Shown: in pieces, positions 42,248 to 52,744 of the stretch
Numbering within the stretch: position 1 is the first letter of the stretch
Layout of the letters: each line of letters begins with the position of its first letter
DNA from: Opitutia bacterium
GTDB lineage: Bacteria; Verrucomicrobiota; Verrucomicrobiia; Opitutales; UBA953
Assembly (NCBI GenBank): GCA_003569165.1
Contig: BGOI01000011.1
Location: 1-58,427, forward strand
Reading direction: 5' to 3'
Length of the DNA stretch: 58,427 nucleotides
Position numbers and translations under genes: made by a program
Notes under the pieces: generated by a model
The model's input: the letters and a program-made list of their open reading frames with translations, nothing else
Databases searched by the model: none
What the model was told of the DNA's origin: nothing

Positions 42248-43648
42248 TCAGAGCGAGTGGATGCTGGACTTGCTGACGGCCATCGCGGCTTCCTTGAAGG
42301 ACTCGCTGACGGTCGGGTGGGCGAAGCAGGTACGAGCCACGTCTTCGGCGCTGCCGCCGTATTCCATGTGCGCACAAGCCGCGGCGATCATCTCCGAGGC
42401 GCCTTTGGCGACCATCTGGACTCCAAGGAGTTTGTCGGTCTTGGCGCAAGCGATGACCTTGACGAACCCAGCGGTGCAATCGGAAGCAATCGCTCGGCCG
42501 TTGCCGGCTAGCTGGAACTTGCCGATAGCGACTTCGATATTCTTGGCCTTGGCCTCGGCCTCGGAGAGACCGACGCAGGCGACTTCGGGGTCGGTGTAGA
42601 TGACGCCGGGGATGATGGCGTAGTTCACGTGGCCATGCTTGCCGGCGAGATTCTCGGCGACCGCGACGCCTTCTTCTTCGGCCTTGTGGGCGAGCATCGG
42701 GCCGGCGACGACGTCTCCGATGGCGTAGACGCCGGGGAGATTGGTCTGGAAGTGGGCGTCGATGACGATGCGGCCGCGCTCGTCGAGCTTAAGGCCAGCT
42801 TCCTGGGCGCCGAGGCCAGTCGTGTTGGCTTTGCGGCCGACGGCGACGAGGATCTTGTCGGCAGCGAATTCAAGAGGCTTGCCATCACGCTCAGCCGTGA
42901 GGGCGGAGCCGGCGGCACTCTTCTTCACGCCAGTGACCTTGGCGCCTAATTCAAACTTCACGCCCTGCTTCTCGAAGGCGCTCTGCGCGGCCTTGGCGAC
43001 GTCGGCGTCATAAGACGGTCCGCCGATAGTGGTGAGCATCTCGACGACGGTGACCTGCGAGCCGAGGCGGGCCCAGACGGAGCCGAGTTCGAGGCCGATG
43101 GCGCCGGCGCCAACGACGACCATCTTTTCTGGAACAGCTTTCAAGGAGATGCCGTGGTCGGAGGAGATGACGGTCTCTCCATCAAACTTCATGAACGGGA
43201 GTTCGATCGGAACCGAACCGGTGGCGATGAGGATATTCTTGGTCTCGAGCGTGCGGTCGCCGGCGGTGGAGCGGACGAGGACCTGGCCGGACTTCACGAG
43301 ACGGCCGAGGCCGCGGACGATCTCGACGTTGCGCTTCTTGAGCAGGGCACCGACGCCCATGTTGAGCTGGGCGACGAACTTGTCCTTGTTGGCGAGCATC
43401 GCGGAGACATCGAAGGTGAGCTTCTCGGCGCCGACGAGGCCGTGCTTCTTGCCGTGCAGCGCTTCTTGGTAGACTTCAGTCGAATGAAGGAGGGCCTTGG
43501 AAGGGATGCAACCGACGTTGAGGCAGGTGCCACCGAGGGAATTATCCTTTTCCACGAGGGCGACCTTGAGGCCGAGCTGGGCGGCCTTGATGGCGGCGAC
43601 ATAGCCACCGGGACCGGAACCGATTACGACGAGATCGAATTGAGACAT
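42248..43648 (-). CDS. lpd: Dihydrolipoyl dehydrogenase (E3)
   Basis: 466 residues. FAD motif VVIGSGPGGYVAAI, redox-active GGTCLNVGCIPSKAL (disulfide), NAD motif MVVVGAGAIGLELG, second FAD segment GVYAIGDVVAGPMLAHKA and catalytic HPTVSES near the C-terminus. All elements of the class are intact and the length is normal. It reoxidises the lipoyl group of the E2 protein encoded 25 bases upstream and makes NADH. Last gene of the sucA-sucB-lpd block, before a strong terminator. Confidence 0.97.
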   Translation of the reverse strand: MSQFDLVVIGSGPGGYVAAIKAAQLGLKVALVEKDNSLGGTCLNVGCIPSKALLHSTEVYQEALHGKKHGLVGAEKLTFDVSAMLANKDKFVAQLNMGVGALLKKRNVEIVRGLGRLVKSGQVLVRSTAGDRTLETKNILIATGSVPIELPFMKFDGETVISSDHGISLKAVPEKMVVVGAGAIGLELGSVWARLGSQVTVVEMLTTIGGPSYDADVAKAAQSAFEKQGVKFELGAKVTGVKKSAAGSALTAERDGKPLEFAADKILVAVGRKANTTGLGAQEAGLKLDERGRIVIDAHFQTNLPGVYAIGDVVAGPMLAHKAEEEGVAVAENLAGKHGHVNYAIIPGVIYTDPEVACVGLSEAEAKAKNIEVAIGKFQLAGNGRAIASDCTAGFVKVIACAKTDKLLGVQMVAKGASEMIAAACAHMEYGGSAEDVARTCFAHPTVSESFKEAAMAVSKSSIHSL

Positions 43649-43672
43649 TGAGGTAGGATTATGAAAGGGGGA

Positions 43673-44953
43673 TTAGACGCCGAACAGCAGGCGCTGGGGG
43701 TCTTCGATGAATTGGCGCACCTTGACGAGGAAGGTCACGGCTTCCTTGCCGTCGACGATACGGTGGTCGTACGAGAGAGCGAGGTACATGATCGGACGAA
43801 TCACGACCTGGCCGTTTTCGGCGACAGGACGTTCGACGATATTGTGGAGGCCCATGATGGCCGCCTGCGGGTGGTTGAGAATCGGCGTCGAGAGCATCGA
43901 ACCATAAATGCCGCCGTTGGAGATCGTGAAGACGCCGCCTTGGAGTTCGGGCAGCTGGATTTTGCCATCGCGGGCGCGCTTACCGAAATCGCCGATGGCC
44001 TTTTCAATACCGGCGAAATTCAGCTGGTCGCAATCGCGGACGACGGGGACCATCAGGCCTTTGTCGGTACCGACGGCCACGCCGATATCGAAGAAGTTAT
44101 TCTCCACGATGTCTTCGCCGTCGAGCTGTGCGTTGATGGCGGGAACTTCCTTCATCGCCTGGACGGCGGCCTTCACGAAGAAGGACATGAAGCCGAGTTT
44201 GACCCCGTATTTCTTGAGGAATTCTTCGCCGTGGCGTTTGCGGAGCTCCATGACTGGAGCCATGTTGACCTCGTTGAAGGTCGTGAGCATCGCGGTCTCC
44301 GTCTTGGCCTGCACGAGGCGTTCGGCGATTTTGCGACGGAGCGGAGACATGCGCTTGCGCGTGGTGCGACCATCGCGCGAAGGGATGGAAACCGTTGCGG
44401 CCGGAGCGGAAGGTGCGGCGGCGGAAGTCGGGGCGGCCGAGTTGGCGGTCGGAGTGACGGCGCGAATCGGTGCCTGGCCGGCGAGTGCGGCGAGCATGTC
44501 GCCTTTGGTTACGCGACCGGCTTTGCCGGAACCTTCGACGCCGGCAGGATCTAGTCCGGTTTCGGCGGAGAGACGGCGGACGGCGGGAGAAACTTCGGCG
44601 GCGGCACCAGATTTGGCGGCGACGGGTGCGGCTTTCGGTGCGGGCGCGGCTGCGGCAGTCGGCGCTGCCTTGGTGGCAGGCGCGGCGGGTGCTGGAGCAG
44701 AGGACGCGTTACCAGCGGCGCCAGCTTCGATCGAGGCGACGACCTGATTGACGAGCACTTCGGTGCCAGCTTCGACGGCGATGGTGATCTTACCGTCGAC
44801 TTCAGCGGTACCCTCGGAGGTCACCTTGTCGGTTTCGTAGGAAAAGAGGGCTTGGCCCTTGCGAACAGCGTCACCGCTTTTGACCAGCCAGGCGGCTAGG
44901 AGGCCCCCGGTGATGGATTCGCCCATGGGAGGGATTTTGACTTCGACGGCCAT
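43673..44953 (-). CDS. sucB: Dihydrolipoyllysine succinyltransferase, E2 of 2-oxoglutarate dehydrogenase
   Basis: 426 residues. The N-terminal lipoyl domain has lipoyl Lys43 in [16 protein letters not shown]. An Ala-Pro-rich linker follows (about 80-115), then the E1/E3-binding domain ([32 protein letters not shown]) and another Ala-Pro linker. The catalytic acyltransferase domain ends with [19 protein letters not shown] (the H-x-x-x-D-G motif). The linkers are the usual flexible swinging arms. It sits 139 bases downstream of sucA, and lpd follows after 25 bases, so the three likely form one complex. Confidence 0.95.
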   Translation of the reverse strand: MAVEVKIPPMGESITGGLLAAWLVKSGDAVRKGQALFSYETDKVTSEGTAEVDGKITIAVEAGTEVLVNQVVASIEAGAAGNASSAPAPAAPATKAAPTAAAAPAPKAAPVAAKSGAAAEVSPAVRRLSAETGLDPAGVEGSGKAGRVTKGDMLAALAGQAPIRAVTPTANSAAPTSAAAPSAPAATVSIPSRDGRTTRKRMSPLRRKIAERLVQAKTETAMLTTFNEVNMAPVMELRKRHGEEFLKKYGVKLGFMSFFVKAAVQAMKEVPAINAQLDGEDIVENNFFDIGVAVGTDKGLMVPVVRDCDQLNFAGIEKAIGDFGKRARDGKIQLPELQGGVFTISNGGIYGSMLSTPILNHPQAAIMGLHNIVERPVAENGQVVIRPIMYLALSYDHRIVDGKEAVTFLVKVRQFIEDPQRLLFGV

Positions 44954-45091
44954 GAAAATTAGGTAGGTTCAACCTTGGAAGCCATTCCTGCCTGTTTCAA
45001 CGGGGAAATGACCCTTTAAACGACCTAGGATGGGCGTTTAGGGGGTAGAAGGAGACGTTCCTGAGGCGAGAAAACCCGCTACTGTCGGCTA

Positions 45092-47815
45092 TTAGGCGGT
45101 AAAGGCCTGCTTCACCATGTCTGCCTGCTCGATCTTGTGGACCGCGAGAGAGCCGACCGCCGGGGAGGCCGCCGCATCGCGACCGGCATAAGCAGGGCGG
45201 ATGCCTAGGGTAGACTCAATGAGGTCGGCCACAAAGGACCAGCCGCCCATGTTCTTAGGTTCATCCTGGACCCATACGACCTTCTTGGGCGAACCCAGCG
45301 AGGCGTGGACCTTGGCGAGTGTTTCGCCGTCGAAGGGATAGAACTGTTCGAGGCGCACGATGCTCGTCGCCGTGTCCTTGCGGGCGGCGCGTTCGGCGTC
45401 GAGTTCGTAGAAGACCTTGCCGGAGCAAAGGATGAGACGTTCCGTCTTCGCGGCGGGCGTGGCGTCGGCGAGTACGGATTGGAAGCGGCCTTTGGTGAGG
45501 TCGTTGAGCGTGCTGACGCAGCCTTTGTGGCGGAGTAGGCTCTTGGGGGTCATGACCACAAGCGGCTTACGATGTTCAGACTTCACCTGACGTCGAAGTG
45601 CGTGGAAGAGCTGGGCCGGGGTCGAAGGCTGGATGACCTGCAGGTTGTTTTCAGCGCAGAGCTGCAGGAAGCGTTCGAGGCGGGCGGAGGAGTGTTCCGG
45701 ACCCTGGCCTTCGTAGCCGTGAGGCAGAAGCATGACGAGACCGCTGGTCTGACCCCACTTAGATTCGGCCGAGGCGATGAACTGGTCGATCATGATCTGC
45801 GCACCGTTGGCGAAGTCGCCGAATTGGGCTTCCCAGATGACGAGCGAGTCCGGAGCTTCGAGCGAGTAGCCGTAGTCGAAACCCAGGACGGCATATTCCG
45901 AGAGCGAGGAATTGACCAGCTCGACTTCGGCTCCGGCGATGGAGCCGAGCGGGCAGTATTCGGCGTCGTTCGAAGGGTCGTGCAGTACGGCGTGGCGGTG
46001 CGAGAAGGTGCCACGTTCGCAGTCCTGGCCAGAGATACGGACAGGGTAGCCTTCGGCGAGCAGAGATGCGAAGGCGAGGCCTTCACCGAGGCTCCAGTCG
46101 AAGTTGGAGCCGGACTTGTAAGCCTCGGCCTTGGTGTCGAGCAGGCGCTTGATCTTTGGGTTCGGGGAGAAGTCAGGAGGCATCTGCCAGAGCACTGGCG
46201 CAACTTTATCCAGGAGTTCCTGCGGGATGGAGGTGTCGACGTTATGTTCGTAAGGAGAGCGGAATGGACGCACGCCGACGGGGTTCTTTTTACGTTCCTC
46301 CATTTCAACGGCGAGGGCGGCCTGAGCACGTTCCTGGGCGGCGTTGAGCATAACGTCGAACTCGGTACGCAGTGCGATGAGTTCACCGTCAGGAGCTGAG
46401 CCGGATTCAGTGAGTCGTGAAGCGTAGAGGTCGGCGACGGAAGAGTGGGCTGAGATCTCGCGGTAGAGAACCGGCTGCGTGAACGCGGGTTCGTCGGTCT
46501 CGTTGTGGCCGTAGCGGCGATAGCAGACGATATCGACCACGGCGTCGGCGCCGAACTTCTGGCGATATTCTAGGGCGATCTCGGTCGCGAGGACGACGGC
46601 ATCAGGGTCGTCGCCGTTGGCGTGAAGAATGGGGGACTCGGTGAACTTCGCGATCTCGGTGCAATGACGGCCAGTGCGGCATTCGTCGGGGTTGGTCGTG
46701 AACCCGACCTGATTATTAGTGACGATGTGCAGTGTGCCGCCGACTTGGTAGCCCTTCAGTTCGGCTAGGTTGAGCGTCTCCATGACGACACCTTGGCCGG
46801 CGAAAGCAGAGTCGCCGTGCAAGAGAATTGGCAGGGCTTTCGAGCGATCCCCGCCGCCTTGCACGTCGATGAGCGCACGGGTGCGGCCGAGGACGACCGG
46901 GTTGACGGCTTCGAGGTGGCTGGGGTTGTAGGCTAGCGTGATGCTGACTTCCTTGCCGTCGACGACGCGGGCGCCGGCGTAGCCGAGGTGATACTTTACG
47001 TCGCCGTCGCCATGCGTGGTGTCCGGGATGTGGTTTTCGGAGAAGGCGCCGAAGAGGGCTTCGGCCTTCTTGCCGCAGATATTGACCAGGACGTTGAGGC
47101 GGCCGCGGTGGGCCATACCGATGACGAGATCCGTCACGCCGAAGCCAGGGGCACGGTGGATGACCTGATCAAGCGCGGACAGCATGACTTCGCCGCCTTC
47201 GACGGAGAAGCGCTTAGCGCCAACGAAAGTCTTGTGCAGGAAACGTTCAAACTGTTCAGCCTGGACAATCGAGCGGAGGAAGCGACGTCGGGCGGCGGCG
47301 TCATAGGTCGGACGGAGCCCGGAGGACTCGATGCGTTCCTGAAGCCAGCGGCGGCGCTCGCCGTCCTGGATATGGGTGAACTCAACGCCAATCGGGGAGC
47401 AGTAGGTGGACTTCAGCTTCGCGACGATTTCGCTCAAGGGCAGCATCTTGCCACCGAGAAAGTCACCTGTGTAGAATACGCGGTCGGCCGTGATGCCGTC
47501 GAGGCCGAGGGCCTTGTCGGAGAGTTCGAAGTGGGGCGTCGATTCGGCGAGAGGGTTGATGCGGGCCTGCTGGTGTCCGAGCGTTCGGTAGGCGTTGATG
47601 GCGGCGAGGACCTTCCACTGGGCGGCGGCGTCGACGCCTCCGGCGGCGGGCACCGCGCCTTTGGCCGGCTTGGGCGGCAGGCTCATGCCGAGCTCGAAGC
47701 CCTCGAAGAAGGCGCGCCATTCCGCGTCCACGGAGGAAGGGTCCTTGGACCACTGTTCGTGATAAGAGGATACGAGGTCCGCGTTCCAGCGGGTTCCGAC
47801 GCTAAGATGTTTCAT
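45092..47815 (-). CDS. sucA: 2-oxoglutarate dehydrogenase E1
   Basis: 907 residues from ATG 47815; the longer frame upstream is antisense to the helicase gene and spurious. The N-terminal SSYHEQWSKDPSSVDAEWRAFFEGFE is the E2-binding helix typical of OdhA/SucA. Catalytic and ThDP elements: GMAHRGRLNVLVN, DVKYHLGY, ILLHGDSAFAGQGVVMETLNL, HIVTNNQVGFTTNP and YRRYGHNETDEPAFTQP. The C-terminal transketolase-like half has LLPHGYEGQGPEHSSARLERFLQL. It decarboxylates 2-oxoglutarate in the TCA cycle. First of the sucA-sucB-lpd block. Confidence 0.97.
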   Translation of the reverse strand: MKHLSVGTRWNADLVSSYHEQWSKDPSSVDAEWRAFFEGFELGMSLPPKPAKGAVPAAGGVDAAAQWKVLAAINAYRTLGHQQARINPLAESTPHFELSDKALGLDGITADRVFYTGDFLGGKMLPLSEIVAKLKSTYCSPIGVEFTHIQDGERRRWLQERIESSGLRPTYDAAARRRFLRSIVQAEQFERFLHKTFVGAKRFSVEGGEVMLSALDQVIHRAPGFGVTDLVIGMAHRGRLNVLVNICGKKAEALFGAFSENHIPDTTHGDGDVKYHLGYAGARVVDGKEVSITLAYNPSHLEAVNPVVLGRTRALIDVQGGGDRSKALPILLHGDSAFAGQGVVMETLNLAELKGYQVGGTLHIVTNNQVGFTTNPDECRTGRHCTEIAKFTESPILHANGDDPDAVVLATEIALEYRQKFGADAVVDIVCYRRYGHNETDEPAFTQPVLYREISAHSSVADLYASRLTESGSAPDGELIALRTEFDVMLNAAQERAQAALAVEMEERKKNPVGVRPFRSPYEHNVDTSIPQELLDKVAPVLWQMPPDFSPNPKIKRLLDTKAEAYKSGSNFDWSLGEGLAFASLLAEGYPVRISGQDCERGTFSHRHAVLHDPSNDAEYCPLGSIAGAEVELVNSSLSEYAVLGFDYGYSLEAPDSLVIWEAQFGDFANGAQIMIDQFIASAESKWGQTSGLVMLLPHGYEGQGPEHSSARLERFLQLCAENNLQVIQPSTPAQLFHALRRQVKSEHRKPLVVMTPKSLLRHKGCVSTLNDLTKGRFQSVLADATPAAKTERLILCSGKVFYELDAERAARKDTATSIVRLEQFYPFDGETLAKVHASLGSPKKVVWVQDEPKNMGGWSFVADLIESTLGIRPAYAGRDAAASPAVGSLAVHKIEQADMVKQAFTA

Positions 47816-47968
47816 TTCTTTGCCTGTAAAAGGGACATAAATCCTAGACGATTGGACCTGTGCATAACAAGCCCAGACCCAGTCAAAACCATGCCAGCCC
47901 CTGCCTAAAATTGGCAGAGTTTGGGGGTTGTAAGAGGAAATCGGGGCAGGTTTAATTCGGGTCCGTCG

Positions 47969-50488
47969 ATGTCGTCCCCACGTCCGGCCAATCGCTCCTA
48001 CTCCACGGAAGCCCTGGAGCGGTGGTTTGTGTCTCTTCCGGAAGAGTGGGAGTCGGGCTTCAAGGAGGCTGACCTCGTCGAAGGTCGTCGACTTTATACC
48101 GAAGGCTTGGTCAGACAGATCGAACTCAAGCCAGAGAACGCCGAAGCCGTCACGCGGACCGAGACGCAGACCGTCCGGGCGGTGATTGAGATTAACGGCG
48201 CCAAGCTGGAGTGGCGCACCTCCTTGCCCGAGGAGGAGAACGGCGCGCCTTTCGCCGTGGCTTCCATCTACGAGATCGAGGAGCTCATCGCGGACGAGAT
48301 CCCCGCCATTGATGAGTCCGCTGCGGCGGCCGCGCCTGAGGCGCCCAAGGAGCCCGAACGCAAGGATGCCAATGCCCGCACCTCGCTGAAACTGCAGGTC
48401 TCTTTCGACCTTTCTTCCGATGGGCTGAAGATTTCCGCCGCTTGGACGGGGCGGGGTGGTCATGCTTGGAACTGCTTCGGCCCGGGGGCGATCCCAGGTG
48501 ACGAGCTTTCCGACGAGCAACGTCAGACCCTTTTCCGTTTCAACACCGTCGCGCACCGGGCTGGTTTCGTCTACAGTAAGGCCACCGGCGCCTGGGCCAT
48601 TGATAACATCGGCCGTATCGAAAGGTTCGTCCGCGAGGAGCTCAACGACTGGCGCAAGCGCTTCAAGCTCATCGGCGAGGATGCCCTCAATATCTTCCGT
48701 AACGAACAGCTCCAGGTCGCCGTCGACGCCGAAGCTGAGTCCGCCGCCGATGGCAGGTCTTTCAAGCTGAACTGGCGCCTCAAGGCCGGTGGGCATCGCC
48801 TCCTGGCTGACGAACAGAAGTTGCTGCTCAAGGCCGGCGGTCGTCCGGTGATCCTGCCTGGTAAGGGTGTCGTAGCCTACAACGCCGCCGTCGCGGACTT
48901 CTCCGAAGATTGGCGTGCCAAGGATGGCGAAGTGCCCCGGTATCTGCTGCTATCTTTGTTCGACCACGCCGCAGTCGGCGCCCTGAAACTCAACGACGAC
49001 CTTAAGGCTTGGAAGGATAAGCTCCTCCAGGAGCCGATGCCGCCCGATAGTCTCCCCGCCCACCTCCGTCCGTATCAGGCCAAGGGCGTCGCTTGGCTGG
49101 GTCGACTCTGCGAACTCGGCTCCCATCCGTTGCTCGCCGATGAGATGGGCCTCGGCAAGACCGTCCAAGTCCTCGCCTTACTCGCTTCGCGCCCAGTTGG
49201 CGAACGTTCCATCATTGTCTGCCCAGCCAGCGTCATCCCGGTCTGGCTCGGCGAGATCAAGCGCTTCCATCCAGAGATGAGCGCCGGCGCGGCCGTGCTT
49301 ACGGCTGACGAAGATTTTGACACGAATCCTTCGGCCAAGCTTTGGATCTCCAGCTACACTCAGCTGCGTCGCCATGCCGACCTGCTGGCCAAGACCCGCT
49401 TCGGTTACGCGGTACTCGACGAAGCCCAGGCAATCAAGAATCCCGAATCCAAGACGACGCAGACCTGCGTTTCGTTGCAGGCCGACCACCGCATCGCAAT
49501 TACTGGCACGCCGCTCGAGAACCGCCCGACGGACCTGTGGACGATTTTCCGCTTCCTGATGCCGGGCTTGCTCGGCAAGCGCGCTAATTTCGAGCGTCAG
49601 ATGCTCCGCGATCCTTCGATCGCCCTCGGCAAGGTCCGTCGCCAGGTCTCGCCTTTCATTCTGCGTCGTCTCAAGCGCCACGTCGCGGCGGACATCCCGC
49701 CCAAGATGGAGGTCGTCCTGCCTTGCCCGCTCACCCACGAACAGCGTGCGCTCTACCAGCATCTCACGCAGGGGAGCGGACTATCGGGCGAACTCGCTTC
49801 GTTGCTGTCAAAGGATGCGACCTCGGTGCTCACGCTCCTCATGCGTCTTCGTCAGGTCTGTTGCGACCCCGGACTGCTGCCCGAAAATTCCCACTGCCCG
49901 TCGGCCCACTCGGGTAAGGTCACCTTGCTGGTCTCCAAGCTTTCCGAAATCGCAGCCAACGGTTCCAAGGCCGTCGTCTTCTCCCAGTTTGTCTCGCTCA
50001 TCGAGCGTGTGAAATCGGCGCTGGCCCGCGACCTGCCGTCGCTGCCCATCTACGAACTGACAGGTGAGACCAAGGACCGTTCGGCCCCGGTCGAGCAGTT
50101 CAAGGAGACCAAGGGACCGGCCTTGTTCCTCGCTTCGCTAAAGGCCGGCGGTACGGGCATCACGCTCAATACGGCCGAATACGTCTTCCTCATGGATCCA
50201 TGGTGGAATCCTGCCGTCGAAGCCCAGGCGGTTGATCGCGTCCACCGCATCGGCCAGAAGAACCCTGTGCTCATTTACCGCATGATCGCTCCGGGCACCG
50301 TCGAGGAGCGTATCGAAGAACTCAAGCAGGAGAAACGAGAACTGTTCTCGACCGTCGTGGGAGACATCCCGGACATGACCGACTGGACGCGCCACTTCAC
50401 CTCATTGGACGCGCTCATTCGTCTCAGCGACTCGCCAGCCGCGGCGGCTTCGGCGGAAGCGGCGCCCGAACGCGACGTCGAAGGCTGA
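47969..50488 (+). CDS. SNF2-family DNA helicase/ATPase
   Basis: 839 residues from ATG 47969. The N-terminal about 370 residues are an uncharacterised region found in bacterial SNF2 proteins, with an Ala-Pro-rich linker at about 115-135. The ATPase follows: LRPYQAKGVAWL, LADEMGLGKTVQVLALL (Walker A), YAVLDEAQAIKNP (DEAQ box), AITGTPLENRPTDLW, VFSQFVSLIERV and QAVDRVHRIGQKNP (arginine finger motif VI). It probably remodels DNA-protein or RNA polymerase complexes, as RapA-like proteins do. Divergent from sucA (153 bases between starts); its stop overlaps the convergent rimO by one base. Confidence 0.92.
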   Translation: MSSPRPANRSYSTEALERWFVSLPEEWESGFKEADLVEGRRLYTEGLVRQIELKPENAEAVTRTETQTVRAVIEINGAKLEWRTSLPEEENGAPFAVASIYEIEELIADEIPAIDESAAAAAPEAPKEPERKDANARTSLKLQVSFDLSSDGLKISAAWTGRGGHAWNCFGPGAIPGDELSDEQRQTLFRFNTVAHRAGFVYSKATGAWAIDNIGRIERFVREELNDWRKRFKLIGEDALNIFRNEQLQVAVDAEAESAADGRSFKLNWRLKAGGHRLLADEQKLLLKAGGRPVILPGKGVVAYNAAVADFSEDWRAKDGEVPRYLLLSLFDHAAVGALKLNDDLKAWKDKLLQEPMPPDSLPAHLRPYQAKGVAWLGRLCELGSHPLLADEMGLGKTVQVLALLASRPVGERSIIVCPASVIPVWLGEIKRFHPEMSAGAAVLTADEDFDTNPSAKLWISSYTQLRRHADLLAKTRFGYAVLDEAQAIKNPESKTTQTCVSLQADHRIAITGTPLENRPTDLWTIFRFLMPGLLGKRANFERQMLRDPSIALGKVRRQVSPFILRRLKRHVAADIPPKMEVVLPCPLTHEQRALYQHLTQGSGLSGELASLLSKDATSVLTLLMRLRQVCCDPGLLPENSHCPSAHSGKVTLLVSKLSEIAANGSKAVVFSQFVSLIERVKSALARDLPSLPIYELTGETKDRSAPVEQFKETKGPALFLASLKAGGTGITLNTAEYVFLMDPWWNPAVEAQAVDRVHRIGQKNPVLIYRMIAPGTVEERIEELKQEKRELFSTVVGDIPDMTDWTRHFTSLDALIRLSDSPAAAASAEAAPERDVEG

Positions 50489-51866
50489 TTACTTGGCGAT
50501 CAGGTCGTATTCCTCGGCGCCGGTCACCGTTACCCTCGGCGAATTCGCCAATCGGGAGCTTCTTCGGCACTTTAACCACACCATCGATCTCCATGGCGTC
50601 GCCGACGCTGCGGGCGATGCCTGGGCTTTCGACGAGGACACGGAGCTTGCGGCCCACGAAGGCCTCGCCGCGCTGCTTGGAAAGACGCTGGAGGAGGAGC
50701 ATGGCGCGGGCGTAACGATCGACTTTCACCTCATCGGTGAGGTGGCCTTCCATCTTCGCGCCCTTGGTGCCTTCTTCCTTCGAGTACTTGAATACGCCAA
50801 CGCGGTCGAACTTGGTCTGTTCGAGGAAGGCGAGGAGTTCGGTGAAGTCTTCTTCGGTCTCGCCGGGAAAGCCGACGATGAAGGTGGTGCGGATGACGAG
50901 ATCAGGGATGCCTGCGCGCATGCGGGCAATCAGGTCGCGGATATACGCGCCATCGGTCTCACGCTGCATTGCTCCGAGCATCTTGTCGGAGACGTGCTGG
51001 AGAGGGATGTCGACGTAGCGGACTACGTGCTTGGACTGACCAATGGTCTCGATGAGTTCGTCGCTCCAATGAGCCGGGTGCGTGTAGAGCAGCCGAATCC
51101 AGAAATCGCCTTCGATCTGGTCGAGCTCGCGGAGGAGCGAGGCGAGGGATTCGCCCTTGGAGGAGTCGACCTTGCTGCGCGGGTTCGGGCGGCCATCGGT
51201 CCAGCGGTCCATGCCGAGTAGGTCGTGTCCTGGGAGATCAGGTTCATCTCCTTCACGCCTCGGCGACGAGCTGACGGGCTTCCTTGACGACGGATTCGAC
51301 CGTGCGGCTGCGATGGCGACCGCGAATGCGCGGGATGATGCAGAAGGTGCAAGGGTGGTTGCAGCCTTCGGCGATCTTGATGTAGGCCGAATGGCGCGGC
51401 GTTAGGCGGAAGCGTGGGGTATCGAAATCCGGGATGAAGGTCGTCGTCTTGGCGAGGAACTCGGTCATGCCGGCTTCGCCGCCCATGACCTTATGGATGA
51501 CCGGGACGATGTTCGTGACTTGGTCTAGGCCGATGAACGCATCAACCTTCGGCAGTTCGACGCGGCCCTTGGCACCTTCGACGACGGGCAGGGCGCCTTG
51601 GTAGCGCTGGGACATGCAACCAGCGACGATGAGCTTCTGGCCTTTCTTGCGGGCGGTGGCCTTGCCGTCGCTCATCTCGTAAATGGCTTCAAGGGCTTCG
51701 TGCTTCGACGCGTCGATGAAGGAGCAGGTGTTGACGATGACCACATCGGCTTCCGAGGCGTCGGCAGTCATGGACATACCGGCCTTGGCGAGGTGGCCAA
51801 TCATGATCTCGGAATCGATCAGGTTCTTGGCACAGCCAAGGGAGACGAGGCCTACTTTACGGACAT
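50488..51866 (-). CDS. rimO: Ribosomal protein S12 methylthiotransferase RimO (several frameshifts)
   Basis: About 455 residues when joined. MSVK, then a lost G near 51853, after which VGLVSLGCAKNLIDSE (first Fe-S Cys) continues. VVIVNTCSFIDASKHEALEAI and IVAGCMSQRY carry the other N-terminal cluster Cys. The radical SAM motif is CNHPCTFCIIPRIRGRHRSR. A break cluster lies near 51220-51255. The next piece has DIPLQHVSDKMLGAM and TTFIVGFPGETEEDF, and the C-terminal TRAM domain reads to EEYDLIAK and TAA at 50488, after a shift near 50540. NTCSFIDAS and the EEYDL tail favour RimO over MiaB. It adds a methylthio group to S12 Asp88 in E. coli. Follows rsmA by 44 bases. Confidence 0.9.
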
Positions 51867-51910
51867 GGCGGGATAAGGAGCAGAGAAGGGGCGGAAAGCA
51901 ACCCCAGGCG

Positions 51911-52744
51911 TCAGAGAGTCAGCCAGGCTTCGGCCGGAATTGCCTCTGGACGAGCCAAACTGGTCAATCCGTAGCGGGGCAGGTCCGCCAGCCAGGCGGC
52001 GACATCTGCGGCGCCTGGGAAGAGTTTCTTGGCGGCGGAACCGACCTGTTTGCGCCGCTGGGTAAAGAGCATGCGGGCGACTTCGCGGGCGCGCGGGCTG
52101 AGGCGCCTGGCGTCGGGGCGACGACGGAGCACGAGTAGGCACGAATCGACCTTGGGTGGAGGGTTGAACGATTGGGCGGGCACCGGGTGCACCTTGACCT
52201 TCTCAAATGCGAGGTGGACCTGGGCGGTGACCGCGGACCAATGCCCCGTGCCGACTTCAGCGGTGAGACGTTCGGCGGCTTCGCGCTGGAGCATCAGCAC
52301 CATCATCGAGGGGTGAGGTCCGGCGCAGATCGCGTCCATCCAAGGCGTGGAGATCGCGTACGGAAGATTGGCGATGACCTTGAAGGAGCCATCAGTTGGG
52401 TCGACGAGTCCAGCGCGAGGGAAGTCGACAGCGTCTCCTTCCTTGAGATGGAAAGTCTTCGGGAAGCGCGGCAGCAGTGATTCCGTCAGATGGAAGTGCA
52501 TCGTGCGGTCGGCCTCAATCGCGTAGAGGTCGGTACCGGCGCAGAGCAGGGTACGGGTCAGCGTGCCTAGTCCGGGTCCGACTTCGATTACCGTGTCGCC
52601 GGCCTTGACCTCGCCAAGTTCGAGCGACTTGCGGACGATGTTGCCGTCGATGAGGAAGTTCTGCCCGAGCCACTTCTTGGGCATGTGGGAGAGGCGGGCC
52701 AGTAGGTCCCGGGTCTCGTTCGGCGAAAGCGGCCCGTCGTTCAT
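51911..52744 (-). CDS. rsmA: 16S rRNA dimethyladenosine transferase
   Basis: 277 residues. KKWLGQNFLIDGNIV opens the family. The SAM motif is VIEVGPGLGTLTRTLL, followed by LYAIEADRTM. The catalytic NLPY is in KVIANLPYAIST. QSFNPPPKVDSCLL near residue 215 is the conserved C-terminal entry. It dimethylates A1518 and A1519 in 16S rRNA (KsgA family). Length is normal. Its start overlaps the trpC stop (ATGA), and rimO follows after 44 bases. Confidence 0.95.
   Translation of the reverse strand: MNDGPLSPNETRDLLARLSHMPKKWLGQNFLIDGNIVRKSLELGEVKAGDTVIEVGPGLGTLTRTLLCAGTDLYAIEADRTMHFHLTESLLPRFPKTFHLKEGDAVDFPRAGLVDPTDGSFKVIANLPYAISTPWMDAICAGPHPSMMVLMLQREAAERLTAEVGTGHWSAVTAQVHLAFEKVKVHPVPAQSFNPPPKVDSCLLVLRRRPDARRLSPRAREVARMLFTQRRKQVGSAAKKLFPGAADVAAWLADLPRYGLTSLARPEAIPAEAWLTL

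Noticed and set aside
47861-47888. A sigma-70 promoter for sucA (TTGACT and TATGCA on the minus strand)
   Set aside because: The spacer is only 14 bases (16 with a poorer -35 match), so I do not call it.
45092-48796. A 1234-residue frame that would extend 2-oxoglutarate dehydrogenase E1 by about 325 residues
   Set aside because: The extension runs antisense through the 5' part of the SNF2 gene and has no family resemblance. ATG 47815 gives the normal E1 N-terminus.
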